Positions 9,919 to 18,548 of a DNA stretch of 45,821 nucleotides are shown here, in pieces. How positions within the stretch are numbered: position 1 is the stretch's first letter; every line of letters starts with the position of its first letter. The DNA is from Candidatus Intestinimonas merdavium. Lineage in GTDB: Bacteria > Bacillota > Clostridia > Oscillospirales > Oscillospiraceae. The stretch is taken from the NCBI GenBank assembly GCA_019115785.1, contig DXCX01000057.1:1-45821 (forward strand), given 5' to 3'. The notes below the pieces were generated by a model. The model had not been told where the DNA came from. It did not search any database and saw only the letters and a program-made list of their open reading frames with translations. Made by a program: the position numbers and the translations under genes.

Positions 9919-11499
9919 GTGAGCCTCTATAAGATCATGATAGTGGATGATGAGGCCGAAGTCCGGCAGGCCATCGCCCGAAAGATCGACTGGCGCGCCG
10001 TGGGGTTTGAGATCGTGGCCGATGCGGAGAATGGCCGGGACGCCCTGGAGAAGGCGGAGGCGCTAGAGCTGGATGTGGTCCTCACCGACATCAAGATGCC
10101 CTTTATGGATGGGCTGGAGCTGGGTGCGGAGCTCTCCCGGCGCAAGCCCAATCTGAAACTCATCGTTTTCTCCGGTTTTGACGAGTTTGAGTATGCCAAG
10201 GAGGCCATCAAGCTCAATGTAGTGGAGTATGTCCTCAAGCCGGTGAACGCCGCCGAGCTCACCGCCATTCTGGACCGGGTACGGAAGGTACTGGACCAGG
10301 AGATCGAGCAGCGCCGGAACATCCGCCAGCTTACCCAGGCCTACCAGGACAGTCTGCCCCTGCTGCGGGAGAAGTTCCTCCAGGATCTCATGCGGGGCCC
10401 TATGGACCCGCAGGTGCTGGAGGCGCAGGCGGAACGATTTGCCCTCACCGTCCGGGACGGGGCCTATAAAGTGGCGGCAGTGTGCGACATTGTCCACAGT
10501 GGCGAGCGGCGGCCCGCCCTCAGCGCCGAGCTGGTGCCGGTGTCAGTGCAGCAGATGCTCAGCGATGCCCTCCGGGACCGTTGCAGGAGTGAGATCGTGC
10601 TGGGGGTATCCTCCATCCTGGTGGCCACTGCCTGGGAACGGGACCCGGTGGAGAGCCTCATGCGCATCCTGGGGGAGGTCTGTACCGAGTGTGAGCGTAT
10701 TCTGGGGGTCACGCTGACGGTGGGCATTGGCCGCCCCTGTCAGAAGCTGGAGGAACTATGCCGTTCCTGTGGAGAGGCCCGGACCGCCCTGGAGTACCGT
10801 GCGGTGGTGGGGGCTGGAAAGCCCATCTACATACAGGATATGGAGCGTCTGGACCGGACGGCGCCGGAGGGAGATACCCACCGGGAGCAGCAGCTCCTCT
10901 CGGTCATCAAGTTCGGTTCCCAGGAGCAGATCGCCGCCATGGTGGACAAACTCCTGGCGGACGGCAACGGGGAGTGGAGCAGCCAGTCCAAAGCCATTGG
11001 CGTGCTGGGGACTCTGCTGCCCATTATCCAGCGGTGCCGGCTGGGGGAGGAAGCCATGCTGGGACCCAGGGGAACATGGCTGGGTCTCCTCACAGAGGAT
11101 ACCCCCATGGAGGATCTCCGGGCCTGGCTGCTGTCGGTCTGCCTCAACATGAGCGGCTGCATGGATCAGCGCCGGGTCTCCACCGCCAAACGGTTGGTGG
11201 AGGAGGCGGAGCGCTATATCCGTGAAAATTACCCCGACTCCGGGCTGTCGGTGGACCGGCTGTGTGATCACCTGCATATCAGCCAGTCCTATTTTTCCAC
11301 GATCTTTAAACAGGAGACGGGGCGCAGCTATGTCCAGTACCTCACCGATGTGCGTATGGAGCACGCGGTGGAGCTGTTGCGCACCACCGACGACAAGACC
11401 TACATGGTGGCGGAAAAGGTGGGCTATGACGAGCCCAATTACTTTAGTTATGTGTTCAAAAAACGGTTTGGCGTCTCTCCGTCGCAGTTTCGTAAGTAG
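9919..11499 (+). CDS. Response regulator with C-terminal AraC-type HTH (YesN-like)
   Basis: N-terminal receiver IMIVDDEAEVRQAI..DVVLTDIKMPFMDG; C-terminal AraC HTH HLHISQSYFSTIFKQETG..VGYDEPNYFSYVFKKRFGVSPSQFRK; GTG start with upstream GAAGG. Confidence 0.9.
   Translation: MSLYKIMIVDDEAEVRQAIARKIDWRAVGFEIVADAENGRDALEKAEALELDVVLTDIKMPFMDGLELGAELSRRKPNLKLIVFSGFDEFEYAKEAIKLNVVEYVLKPVNAAELTAILDRVRKVLDQEIEQRRNIRQLTQAYQDSLPLLREKFLQDLMRGPMDPQVLEAQAERFALTVRDGAYKVAAVCDIVHSGERRPALSAELVPVSVQQMLSDALRDRCRSEIVLGVSSILVATAWERDPVESLMRILGEVCTECERILGVTLTVGIGRPCQKLEELCRSCGEARTALEYRAVVGAGKPIYIQDMERLDRTAPEGDTHREQQLLSVIKFGSQEQIAAMVDKLLADGNGEWSSQSKAIGVLGTLLPIIQRCRLGEEAMLGPRGTWLGLLTEDTPMEDLRAWLLSVCLNMSGCMDQRRVSTAKRLVEEAERYIRENYPDSGLSVDRLCDHLHISQSYFSTIFKQETGRSYVQYLTDVRMEHAVELLRTTDDKTYMVAEKVGYDEPNYFSYVFKKRFGVSPSQFRK
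11418..11499 (+). repeat. 3'-end repeat copy A (coding end of the response regulator)
   Basis: 82 bp repeated at 11649-11730 with 3 mismatches, all synonymous (TCT/TCG Ser, AAG/AAA Lys, TAG/TAA stop). Confidence 0.95.
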
Positions 11500-11648
11500 C
11501 CCACCTTTTGGGCCCCGCCTGAGGCGGGGCGCGGGTCATCCGCGTCCAAGGTTTTGTCCCTAGGCAAAACCTTGCCGCAGGCGGAATTTACTTCCGCCGA
11601 GGAAGAAAAGGGAGGGGTCCCCTGGAAAAGGGCGGCGCCCTTTTTTGG
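11500..11648 (+). mobile_element. Small non-coding structured insert element, copy 2 (149 bp)
   Basis: Between the two gene-end copies; hairpins at 11512-11530, 11548-11573, 11580-11598 and 11619-11650; shares GGCGGAATTnAnTTCCGnCG and GGGGTCCCC-hairpin-GGGG with the element at 1640-1775. Confidence 0.6.
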
Positions 11649-11730
11649 GGTGGGCTATGACGAGCCCAATTACTTTAGTTATGTGTTCAAAAAACGGTTT
11701 GGCGTCTCGCCGTCGCAGTTTCGTAAATAA
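11649..11730 (+). repeat. 3'-end repeat copy B (displaced response-regulator end, stop codon included)
   Basis: 79/82 identical to 11418-11499. Confidence 0.95.
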
Positions 11731-11744
11731 AAAGGAGCGAAGAG

Positions 11745-11795
11745 GGGCGGCTGCTCCGTACCGGCACTGCCACTGGTGCGACAGCCGCCCTTTTC
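11745..11795 (+). terminator. Terminator downstream of the displaced gene end
   Basis: GGGCGGCT...AGCCGCCC TTTTCC. Confidence 0.6.
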
Positions 11796-11834
11796 CTGTA
11801 TCAAATAGCCAACTTGTTGGAAGGGAGGGTCCGC

Positions 11835-13634
11835 ATGGGGGAAATGTCAAAACGGCTTCAGGGTCGATTTTCCAGGGGCAGTATCCGGTACGTGATGTTC
11901 GCCTCTTTTACCATCAGTGCGCTGGTGGCAGTGCTGCTCACCTGCCTGACCCTATACGCCCGATTTTCCAAGCAGATGGATGATGCCATCCAGGAGGAAA
12001 ACCAGATCTTGGTCAGCCAGGTGAATCAGTCGCTGAGTACCTACCTGCGCGACATGATCCGCCTCTCCGACTCTATCTGCTACAATGTGGTCAAGAACAC
12101 AGACCTGGAGCGGGAAGGGGTGGGGGAGGAAATCCGTCTTCTCTACGACACATACAGCGACTATGTGGAAAACGTGGCCCTCTTTACCCGCACCGGGGAG
12201 CTGCTGGCCACCGCGCCGGCGGCCAAGGTGAAGGATGGAATAGACGTGACGGGGGAGGAATGGTTCACCTCTGCCATGGCCCAGACGGAGAATCTCCACT
12301 TCGGGGTCCCTGCCATCCAAACCCTCTTCGTTGACGCGGAAAACAATTACAAGTGGGTGGTCTCCCTTTCCTGTGCCGTAGAGCTTACCCAGGGCGGCGG
12401 CGCCCAGCTGGGCGTCCTCCTCATTGATCTGAAGTACAGCGCACTGACCGCTCTCTTTCAGAGCGTGAAGTTTTCCGGCAGCGGCTATGTCTACCTGGTG
12501 GACGGCACGGGCAACCTCATCTATCATCCGGAGCGCACCCTCATCGCCACAGGGCGGGTCCGGGAGAACAGTCTCCAGACCGCTGCCCGGTCGGACGGCA
12601 TCTATACCGAGGTGTGGGAGGGGGCCCGCCGCTCCGTCATTGTTCAGAGCGTAGGCTACACTGGCTGGAAGGTGGTGGGTGTGGTGGAGCGTCCGGGCTT
12701 CACCATGAGCCTCCAGCAGACCCTGCCCTTCCTGGTGGTCATCATCTGTGCCTATGTGGAGCTGCTCATTCTCATGAACGTCCTTCTCTCCCGGAAGATC
12801 ACCGAGCCCCTGCGGCGGCTGCGGGAGTCGGTGGGCCAGGTGGAGGAGGGGGCGGAGCGCCCCCCCATCTATGTGGGGGGCACCGCCGAGACCAGGGAGT
12901 TGGGTACCGCTATCCAGACCATGGTGGACCGGATGCGGCAGCTCACCGCCGACATGGTCCGGGAGCATGAGCAGAAGCAAAAAAGTGAGCTTAACGCCCT
13001 CCAGGCCCAGATCAATCCCCACTTTCTCTACAACACCCTGGACATCATTGTCTGGATGATCGAGAACGGCCAGAGGGAGGACGCCATACGGGTGGTTACC
13101 GCCCTGGCCCGCTTTTTCCGGGTCAGCCTCTCCAAGGGGCGCAATATTATCCCCGTTCGGGATGAGCTGGAGCATGTGCGCAACTACCTGCTCATCCAGG
13201 AAATGAGATACAAAAATAAATTCCGCTATCAGATCACCTGCCCCGAGGCGTGTGCCAACCTCACCACCATTAAGCTGGTGGTGCAGCCCATCGTGGAGAA
13301 CGCCATCTATCACTCCATGGACTTTATGGATGGGGACGGCCTTATCGACATCCGGGCGGATACCGACGGCAGAGACCTCACCATCACTGTTTCTGACAAT
13401 GGCCTGGGTATGCCCCCCGACGTGGTGGAGCGGCTGCTCACGGCGTCCCCCCAGCCGGGGGCACAGACCGGGGGAAAGCGGGGCTCCGGCATCGGGCTCA
13501 GGAACGTCCAGGAGCGCATCCGGCTTTATTTCGGGTCGGAGTACGGCGTGACCATTCAGTCGGAGCCCGATGAGGGCACTGTGGTCACCCTCCATCTGCC
13601 GGCTGTGCCCTATGGAGAAATGGAGGACACGTGA
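11835..13634 (+). CDS. Sensor histidine kinase, YesM/LytS-like (Cache, HAMP, His_kinase, HATPase_c)
   Basis: NALQAQINPHFLYNTLDIIVWMIE H-box; VVQPIVENAIYHSMD; DNGLGMPPD; GSGIGLRNVQERI; RBS GGAAGGGAGGG. Confidence 0.92.
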   Translation: MGEMSKRLQGRFSRGSIRYVMFASFTISALVAVLLTCLTLYARFSKQMDDAIQEENQILVSQVNQSLSTYLRDMIRLSDSICYNVVKNTDLEREGVGEEIRLLYDTYSDYVENVALFTRTGELLATAPAAKVKDGIDVTGEEWFTSAMAQTENLHFGVPAIQTLFVDAENNYKWVVSLSCAVELTQGGGAQLGVLLIDLKYSALTALFQSVKFSGSGYVYLVDGTGNLIYHPERTLIATGRVRENSLQTAARSDGIYTEVWEGARRSVIVQSVGYTGWKVVGVVERPGFTMSLQQTLPFLVVIICAYVELLILMNVLLSRKITEPLRRLRESVGQVEEGAERPPIYVGGTAETRELGTAIQTMVDRMRQLTADMVREHEQKQKSELNALQAQINPHFLYNTLDIIVWMIENGQREDAIRVVTALARFFRVSLSKGRNIIPVRDELEHVRNYLLIQEMRYKNKFRYQITCPEACANLTTIKLVVQPIVENAIYHSMDFMDGDGLIDIRADTDGRDLTITVSDNGLGMPPDVVERLLTASPQPGAQTGGKRGSGIGLRNVQERIRLYFGSEYGVTIQSEPDEGTVVTLHLPAVPYGEMEDT

Positions 13635-14539
13635 TGAGCAAGAATGAGCGCCATGTGTTTATCGGGGTACTGCTGGTGCTGGCGGCGGCCCTGGTGGTAA
13701 TGCTCTTTCAGAATGTCCGGGGAAATGTCCAGCCGGAGATCCGGCGGGTATCTGTTCTGCTGGACGGCGAGAGTGAGTCCTACTGGCAGAATTTTCGCCT
13801 TGGGGTGGACCGGGCTGCCCGGGAGCACAATGTGGATGTGCGCTATGTCTCCCGGTATGACGGTCCCGCCGGGACGGCCCAGGCGGAGCAGCTACGCCGG
13901 GAATGGGAGGGCGAGCTGGACGGGGTGATCCTGGTGCCGGTGGACGCCGATGTCCTGGCGGAGACGTTGCAGGAGGCGCCCGACGGACTGGCGGTGACCG
14001 TGGTGGGTCCTGCCCTGTCCGGTGTGGAGGGGGCCTGCACCATCTCGGCCTCCCCGGAGGAGATGGGCCGGCAGCTGGCCGCCGCCGTGGCCGACAGCGG
14101 TGCGGCGTCCTGCGCTGTGATCCTCACCGGCAGGGAGGGGGAGACCGCCCTGCGCCGGCTCCACGGACTGGAGGAGGGTTTTCAGGAGCTGGGGGTTACG
14201 TGGCGCACGGTGATGACCCTGTCGGTGGAAGCACTTCCTGAGCCTGATGGCCAGCCCGTGGTGGCCCTGGAGCCGGGGACCACGGAAGCGCTCTGCGCCC
14301 GGGGCGGGCCGGTCTATGGGATAGGGGCCTCCAACGGGATATTGAGCCGCCTGGAGGAGGGAACCGCGGCGGCTCTGGTGGTCCAGAGCGACTATGATGC
14401 CGGTTATCTGAGCCTGCTGAGCGTTCTGGAATCTCTGGATGGAGTCCAGCCGGAGGACCAGATCCTGGATTGTTATACCGTCACCGCGGAGAATATGTTT
14501 AGCGATCCCATGGACCAAATTCTGTTTCCGGTAGCGTGA
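13634..14539 (+). CDS. Membrane-anchored sugar-binding-protein-like sensor partner (periplasmic binding protein fold)
   Basis: N-terminal TM helix; LDGESESYWQNFRLGVDRAAREHNVDVRYVSRYD and LDGVILVPVDADVLAETL resemble sugar-type PBPs; start overlaps the HK stop. Confidence 0.65.
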   Translation: MSKNERHVFIGVLLVLAAALVVMLFQNVRGNVQPEIRRVSVLLDGESESYWQNFRLGVDRAAREHNVDVRYVSRYDGPAGTAQAEQLRREWEGELDGVILVPVDADVLAETLQEAPDGLAVTVVGPALSGVEGACTISASPEEMGRQLAAAVADSGAASCAVILTGREGETALRRLHGLEEGFQELGVTWRTVMTLSVEALPEPDGQPVVALEPGTTEALCARGGPVYGIGASNGILSRLEEGTAAALVVQSDYDAGYLSLLSVLESLDGVQPEDQILDCYTVTAENMFSDPMDQILFPVA

Positions 14540-14559
14540 GTTGGAGAGGAGGGAAACAG

Positions 14560-15549
14560 ATGAAAAAACGGGCGTGTGCGCTGCTGGCGGCGCTGCTGTG
14601 TCTGGCCGCCTGTGCCCCCCAGGGGAACGGTGGAAAAGGGACCCTGCGCATTGGAGTGGCGGTCTATAAAGGGACAGATACCTATATCAACAACATGACC
14701 CAGGCCATGGAGGCCGCCGCCCAGGCCTGGAGCGAGGAAAGCGGCGAGCGGGTCCAGGTCACGGTGTCCGACGCCCAGGAGAGCCAGAACACCCAGAATG
14801 AGCAGATTGACCGATTCCTCTCCCTGGGTTATGACGTACTGTGTGTCAACCTGGTGGACCGCACTGACGCCGCCCGGATCATTGGAAAGGCCAGAGAGGC
14901 CGACGTGCCGGTGGTCTTCTTCAACCGGGAGCCGGTCCAGGAGGACCTGGAGAGCTGGGAGAAGGTCTACTATGTGGGCTCCGACGCCCGGCAGTCAGCT
15001 CAGCTCCAGGCCGAAATTGTGCTGGAGCTCTGGGAAAAGGACCCGGCTGCCCTGGACCTGAACGGGGACGGCATCCTCCAGTACGCCATGCTGGAGGGGG
15101 AGAGCCGCCATCAGGATGCCATGATCCGCACAGAGGTATCGGTTCAAACCCTGAGGGACGCCGGCGTCCCCCTGGAACGGGTGGAGAGCGGCATCGCCAA
15201 CTGGGAGCGCAGCCAGGCCGACGCCCTCACCGAATCCTGGCTGCTGAAGCGGTCGGATATCGAGCTCATCCTGTGCAACAACGACGACATGGCCCTGGGT
15301 GCCGCCGACGCTGTGGCCCGTCTTGGGCTGGAGCTGCGCAACATCGTGGGCATCGATGGCACGCCCCAGGGGCTGGAGGCGGTGGAGGACGGGAAGCTAC
15401 TGGGTACTGTTGTCATGGATTACGCTGCCCATGGCCAGGCCATTTTTCAGCTCTCCCGTGCCCTGGACGCAGGAGAGGAGCTGGGTGAGATGGAAAATAT
15501 GGAAAATAACTCCATAAGAATTCCCATGTACATTCACAAGTCATGGTAA
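14560..15549 (+). CDS. Galactose-type sugar-binding lipoprotein (MglB paralogue)
   Basis: Lipobox CLAACAPQ; LRIGVAVYKGTDTYINNM; VPVVFFNREP; LNGDGILQYAMLEGE; LILCNNDDMALGA. Confidence 0.82.
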   Translation: MKKRACALLAALLCLAACAPQGNGGKGTLRIGVAVYKGTDTYINNMTQAMEAAAQAWSEESGERVQVTVSDAQESQNTQNEQIDRFLSLGYDVLCVNLVDRTDAARIIGKAREADVPVVFFNREPVQEDLESWEKVYYVGSDARQSAQLQAEIVLELWEKDPAALDLNGDGILQYAMLEGESRHQDAMIRTEVSVQTLRDAGVPLERVESGIANWERSQADALTESWLLKRSDIELILCNNDDMALGAADAVARLGLELRNIVGIDGTPQGLEAVEDGKLLGTVVMDYAAHGQAIFQLSRALDAGEELGEMENMENNSIRIPMYIHKSW

Positions 15550-15738
15550 AGGGTTTCGGCTTTTCCACCAGAAATCTATTGAGTATTTTGCATAAAAGTG
15601 ACAAAGCAAGAGGATGGAAAAATAGATTATTTATGGAATGAGGTGATTTTTGATATGGCTTTTTCCGGGGGTTCATGGTATGATGATGGTGGTAAAGCTC
15701 CGAAAGAGCTGCCAAACAAAAATCAAGGAGGATCTTAC

Positions 15739-16866
15739 ATGAAACTGAAAAAGCTGTCCGCTCTGCTCCTGGCTGGTACCATGTGCGTGAGCATTGCTGC
15801 TTGCTCCGGCGGCGACGGCACCACCACCCCCGCTCCGTCCACCGCTCCTGAGAGCAGCGCCCCCGCCACCACCGCCGGGACCTCCGACCTGAGTGTGGCC
15901 GTCTTCTATTACAACTACTCCGACGCGTTCATCAGCAACGTCCGCAATGAGATGGATGCTCAGTGGGAGGCCATGGGCGTCACCTACAACAACTACGACG
16001 GCAACACCAACCAGGGCACTCAGATGGACCAGGTCAACACCGCCATCGCCAACGGCGCCAATGTGCTGGTGGTCAATGCCGTGGAGGCCTCCGCTGACGA
16101 GACCACCCAGAGCATCGTGGACGCCGCCAAGACCGCCGGTATCCCCGTGATCTTCTTCAACCGCGAGGTTTCCGACGACGTGGTCAACAGCTATGATCTG
16201 GCCGCTTTCGTGGGTACTGATCCCGCCGAGGCCGGCCACATGCAGGGCGAGCTCATCGGCAACTACCTCATCGAGAACTATGACGCCGTGGATCTCAACG
16301 GCGACGGCGTGATCTCCTACGTCATGTTCAAGGGCCAGGAGAACAACCCTGAGGCCGAGATGCGCACCCAGTACGCCGTGGAGGACGCCAACGCCATCCT
16401 GGAGGCCAACGGCAAGCCCACTCTGGCCTACTATGACACCGCCGCCACTACCCAGTACCTGGTTGACCCCAACGGCTCCTGGTCTGCTGCCGCTGCCCAG
16501 GACTACATGACCACCATTCTCTCCGCCTACTCTGAGGCCAACGGCAACATGGTCGAGCTGGTCATCGCCAACAACGACGACATGGGCCTGGGCGCCATCA
16601 CCGCTCTGGAGACCGCCGGCTACAACAACGGCACCGGCACCACCATCCCCGTCTTCACCGTGGACGGCCTGCAGGGCATCGTGGACGCCATTTCCGCCGG
16701 CAAGGCTACCGGCGCTGTGGGTCAGTCCGCCAGCGGCCTGGCTGAGTCCGTCGCCACTCTGGTGAAGAACTATCAGGCCGACGGCGCTCTGATGAGCAAC
16801 ACCGGCGACATGATCGTGGACTCCGGCGTGGCCAAGATCCGTGTTCCCTACACCACTGTCAGCTGA
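15739..16866 (+). CDS. mglB: Galactose/glucose ABC transporter substrate-binding lipoprotein
   Basis: Lipobox SIAACSGG; IPVIFFNREVS; DLNGDGVISYVMFKGQ; VIANNDDMGLGAI; followed by mglA and mglC. Confidence 0.88.
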   Translation: MKLKKLSALLLAGTMCVSIAACSGGDGTTTPAPSTAPESSAPATTAGTSDLSVAVFYYNYSDAFISNVRNEMDAQWEAMGVTYNNYDGNTNQGTQMDQVNTAIANGANVLVVNAVEASADETTQSIVDAAKTAGIPVIFFNREVSDDVVNSYDLAAFVGTDPAEAGHMQGELIGNYLIENYDAVDLNGDGVISYVMFKGQENNPEAEMRTQYAVEDANAILEANGKPTLAYYDTAATTQYLVDPNGSWSAAAAQDYMTTILSAYSEANGNMVELVIANNDDMGLGAITALETAGYNNGTGTTIPVFTVDGLQGIVDAISAGKATGAVGQSASGLAESVATLVKNYQADGALMSNTGDMIVDSGVAKIRVPYTTVS

Positions 16867-16903
16867 TGATAGCATCTACTGCAAGCTAAAATAGGCTGAT
16901 TTG

Positions 16904-16944
16904 CGGGGTTGCCCGTGGGGCGTTTTTCCCCACGGGCGGCCCCG
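16904..16944 (+). terminator. Strong hairpin between mglB and mglA (possible mRNA-stabilising or attenuating stem)
   Basis: CGGGG TT GCCCGTGGGG CGTTTTT CCCCACGGGC GG CCCCG; no downstream T-run. Confidence 0.6.
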
Positions 16945-17036
16945 TATCTGTTATCGAGGAAGCCTCTGCTTGAGCCGCGGGCATTCGGCCGCGGATGAAG
17001 CGGGGGCTCTTCCCCAAGCAAGAGAGGAGGAAGCAT

Positions 17037-18536
17037 ATGGAGCAGCCTGCACTGCTGGAGATGCGTGGCATCACCAAGGAATTCCCCGGCGTCAAAGCGC
17101 TGGATGGCGTCAATCTCACCGTCCGGGCCGGCACGGTCCATGCCCTCATGGGGGAGAACGGCGCCGGCAAATCCACCCTGATGAAATGCCTCTTTGGCAT
17201 TTACAGCCGGGACGGCGGGACCATCACCCTGGATGGAAAAGAGGTCAACTTCAAAAGCGCCAAGGAGGCCCTGGAAAACGGCGTGGCCATGGTGCATCAG
17301 GAGCTCAACCAGGCCCTGACCCGCAGTGTTCAGGACAACCTCTGGCTGGGCCGTTACCCCAAGGTGGGGGGACTCATGGTCAGCGAACGCATTATGGCCC
17401 AGAGGACCAAGGAGATCTTTGAACAGCTGGAGGTCAATGTCAACCCCAAGACCATTATGTCCACCATGCCTGTCTCCCAGCGGCAGATGGTGGAGATCGC
17501 CAAAGCCGTCTCTTACGACGCCAAGATCGTCGTCTTTGATGAGCCCACCTCTTCCCTTACCGAGTCGGAGGTGGAGCACTTATTCCGCATCATCAACATG
17601 CTCCGGGACAAGGGCTGCGGCATCATTTACATCTCTCACAAGATGGAGGAGATCCTCCGCATCAGCGACGATGTCACCATCATGCGTGATGGCACCTGGG
17701 TGGCCACCCGGCCGGCAAAGGAGCTCACCATGGATGAGATCATCAAGCTCATGGTGGGCCGTGAGCTCACCAACCGCTTCCCCGCCAAGACCAATGAGCC
17801 GGGTGAAGTCATTTTGGATGTGGAAAACCTCTCCGGTAAATACACCCGCCTGAAGGAGGCCTCCTTCCATCTGCGGAAGGGAGAGATCCTGGGCATCGCC
17901 GGACTGGACGGCTCCGGCCGCACCGAGGTGCTGGAGAATCTCTTTGGCGTCATGACCAAGGAGAGCGGCACCATCAAGCTCCACGGCAAGGAGATCAAGA
18001 ACCGTACGCCCCGGGAGTCCATCAAAAACGGCTTTGCCCTCCTCACCGAGGAGCGCCGGGCCACCGGCATCTTCGGCATCCGCGATATTAAGGAGAACAC
18101 CGTCATCTCCAATCTGAAGAGCTATCTTCTGGGCGGTATCTGCCTGAGCGACAAAAAGATGAAGGAGGACACCGACTGGGCCATCCAGGCCATGCACATC
18201 AAGACTCCCAGTCAGTCCACCCAGATCCGGTCCCTCTCCGGCGGCAACCAGCAGAAGGTCATCATCGGCCGGTGGCTCCTCACCAAGCCGGAGGTGCTGC
18301 TGCTGGACGAGCCCACCCGCGGCATCGACGTGGGCGCCAAATACGAGATCTACCAGCTCATCATCGATCTGGCCAATCAGGGAAAGGGGATCATTATGGT
18401 ATCCTCTGAGATGCCCGAGCTGCTGGGCGTGTGTGACCGTATTCTGGTCATGTCCGGCGGCCGGCTGGCCGGCGAGGTGGATGCCAGGAACACCAGCCAG
18501 GAGGAGATCCTGACCCTGGCCGCAAAGTATGTGTAA
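17037..18536 (+). CDS. mglA: Galactose/methyl galactoside ABC transporter ATP-binding protein
   Basis: [34 protein letters not shown]; dual ABC domains. Confidence 0.92.
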   Translation: MEQPALLEMRGITKEFPGVKALDGVNLTVRAGTVHALMGENGAGKSTLMKCLFGIYSRDGGTITLDGKEVNFKSAKEALENGVAMVHQELNQALTRSVQDNLWLGRYPKVGGLMVSERIMAQRTKEIFEQLEVNVNPKTIMSTMPVSQRQMVEIAKAVSYDAKIVVFDEPTSSLTESEVEHLFRIINMLRDKGCGIIYISHKMEEILRISDDVTIMRDGTWVATRPAKELTMDEIIKLMVGRELTNRFPAKTNEPGEVILDVENLSGKYTRLKEASFHLRKGEILGIAGLDGSGRTEVLENLFGVMTKESGTIKLHGKEIKNRTPRESIKNGFALLTEERRATGIFGIRDIKENTVISNLKSYLLGGICLSDKKMKEDTDWAIQAMHIKTPSQSTQIRSLSGGNQQKVIIGRWLLTKPEVLLLDEPTRGIDVGAKYEIYQLIIDLANQGKGIIMVSSEMPELLGVCDRILVMSGGRLAGEVDARNTSQEEILTLAAKYV

Positions 18537-18548
18537 GGGGGAAGAGAC

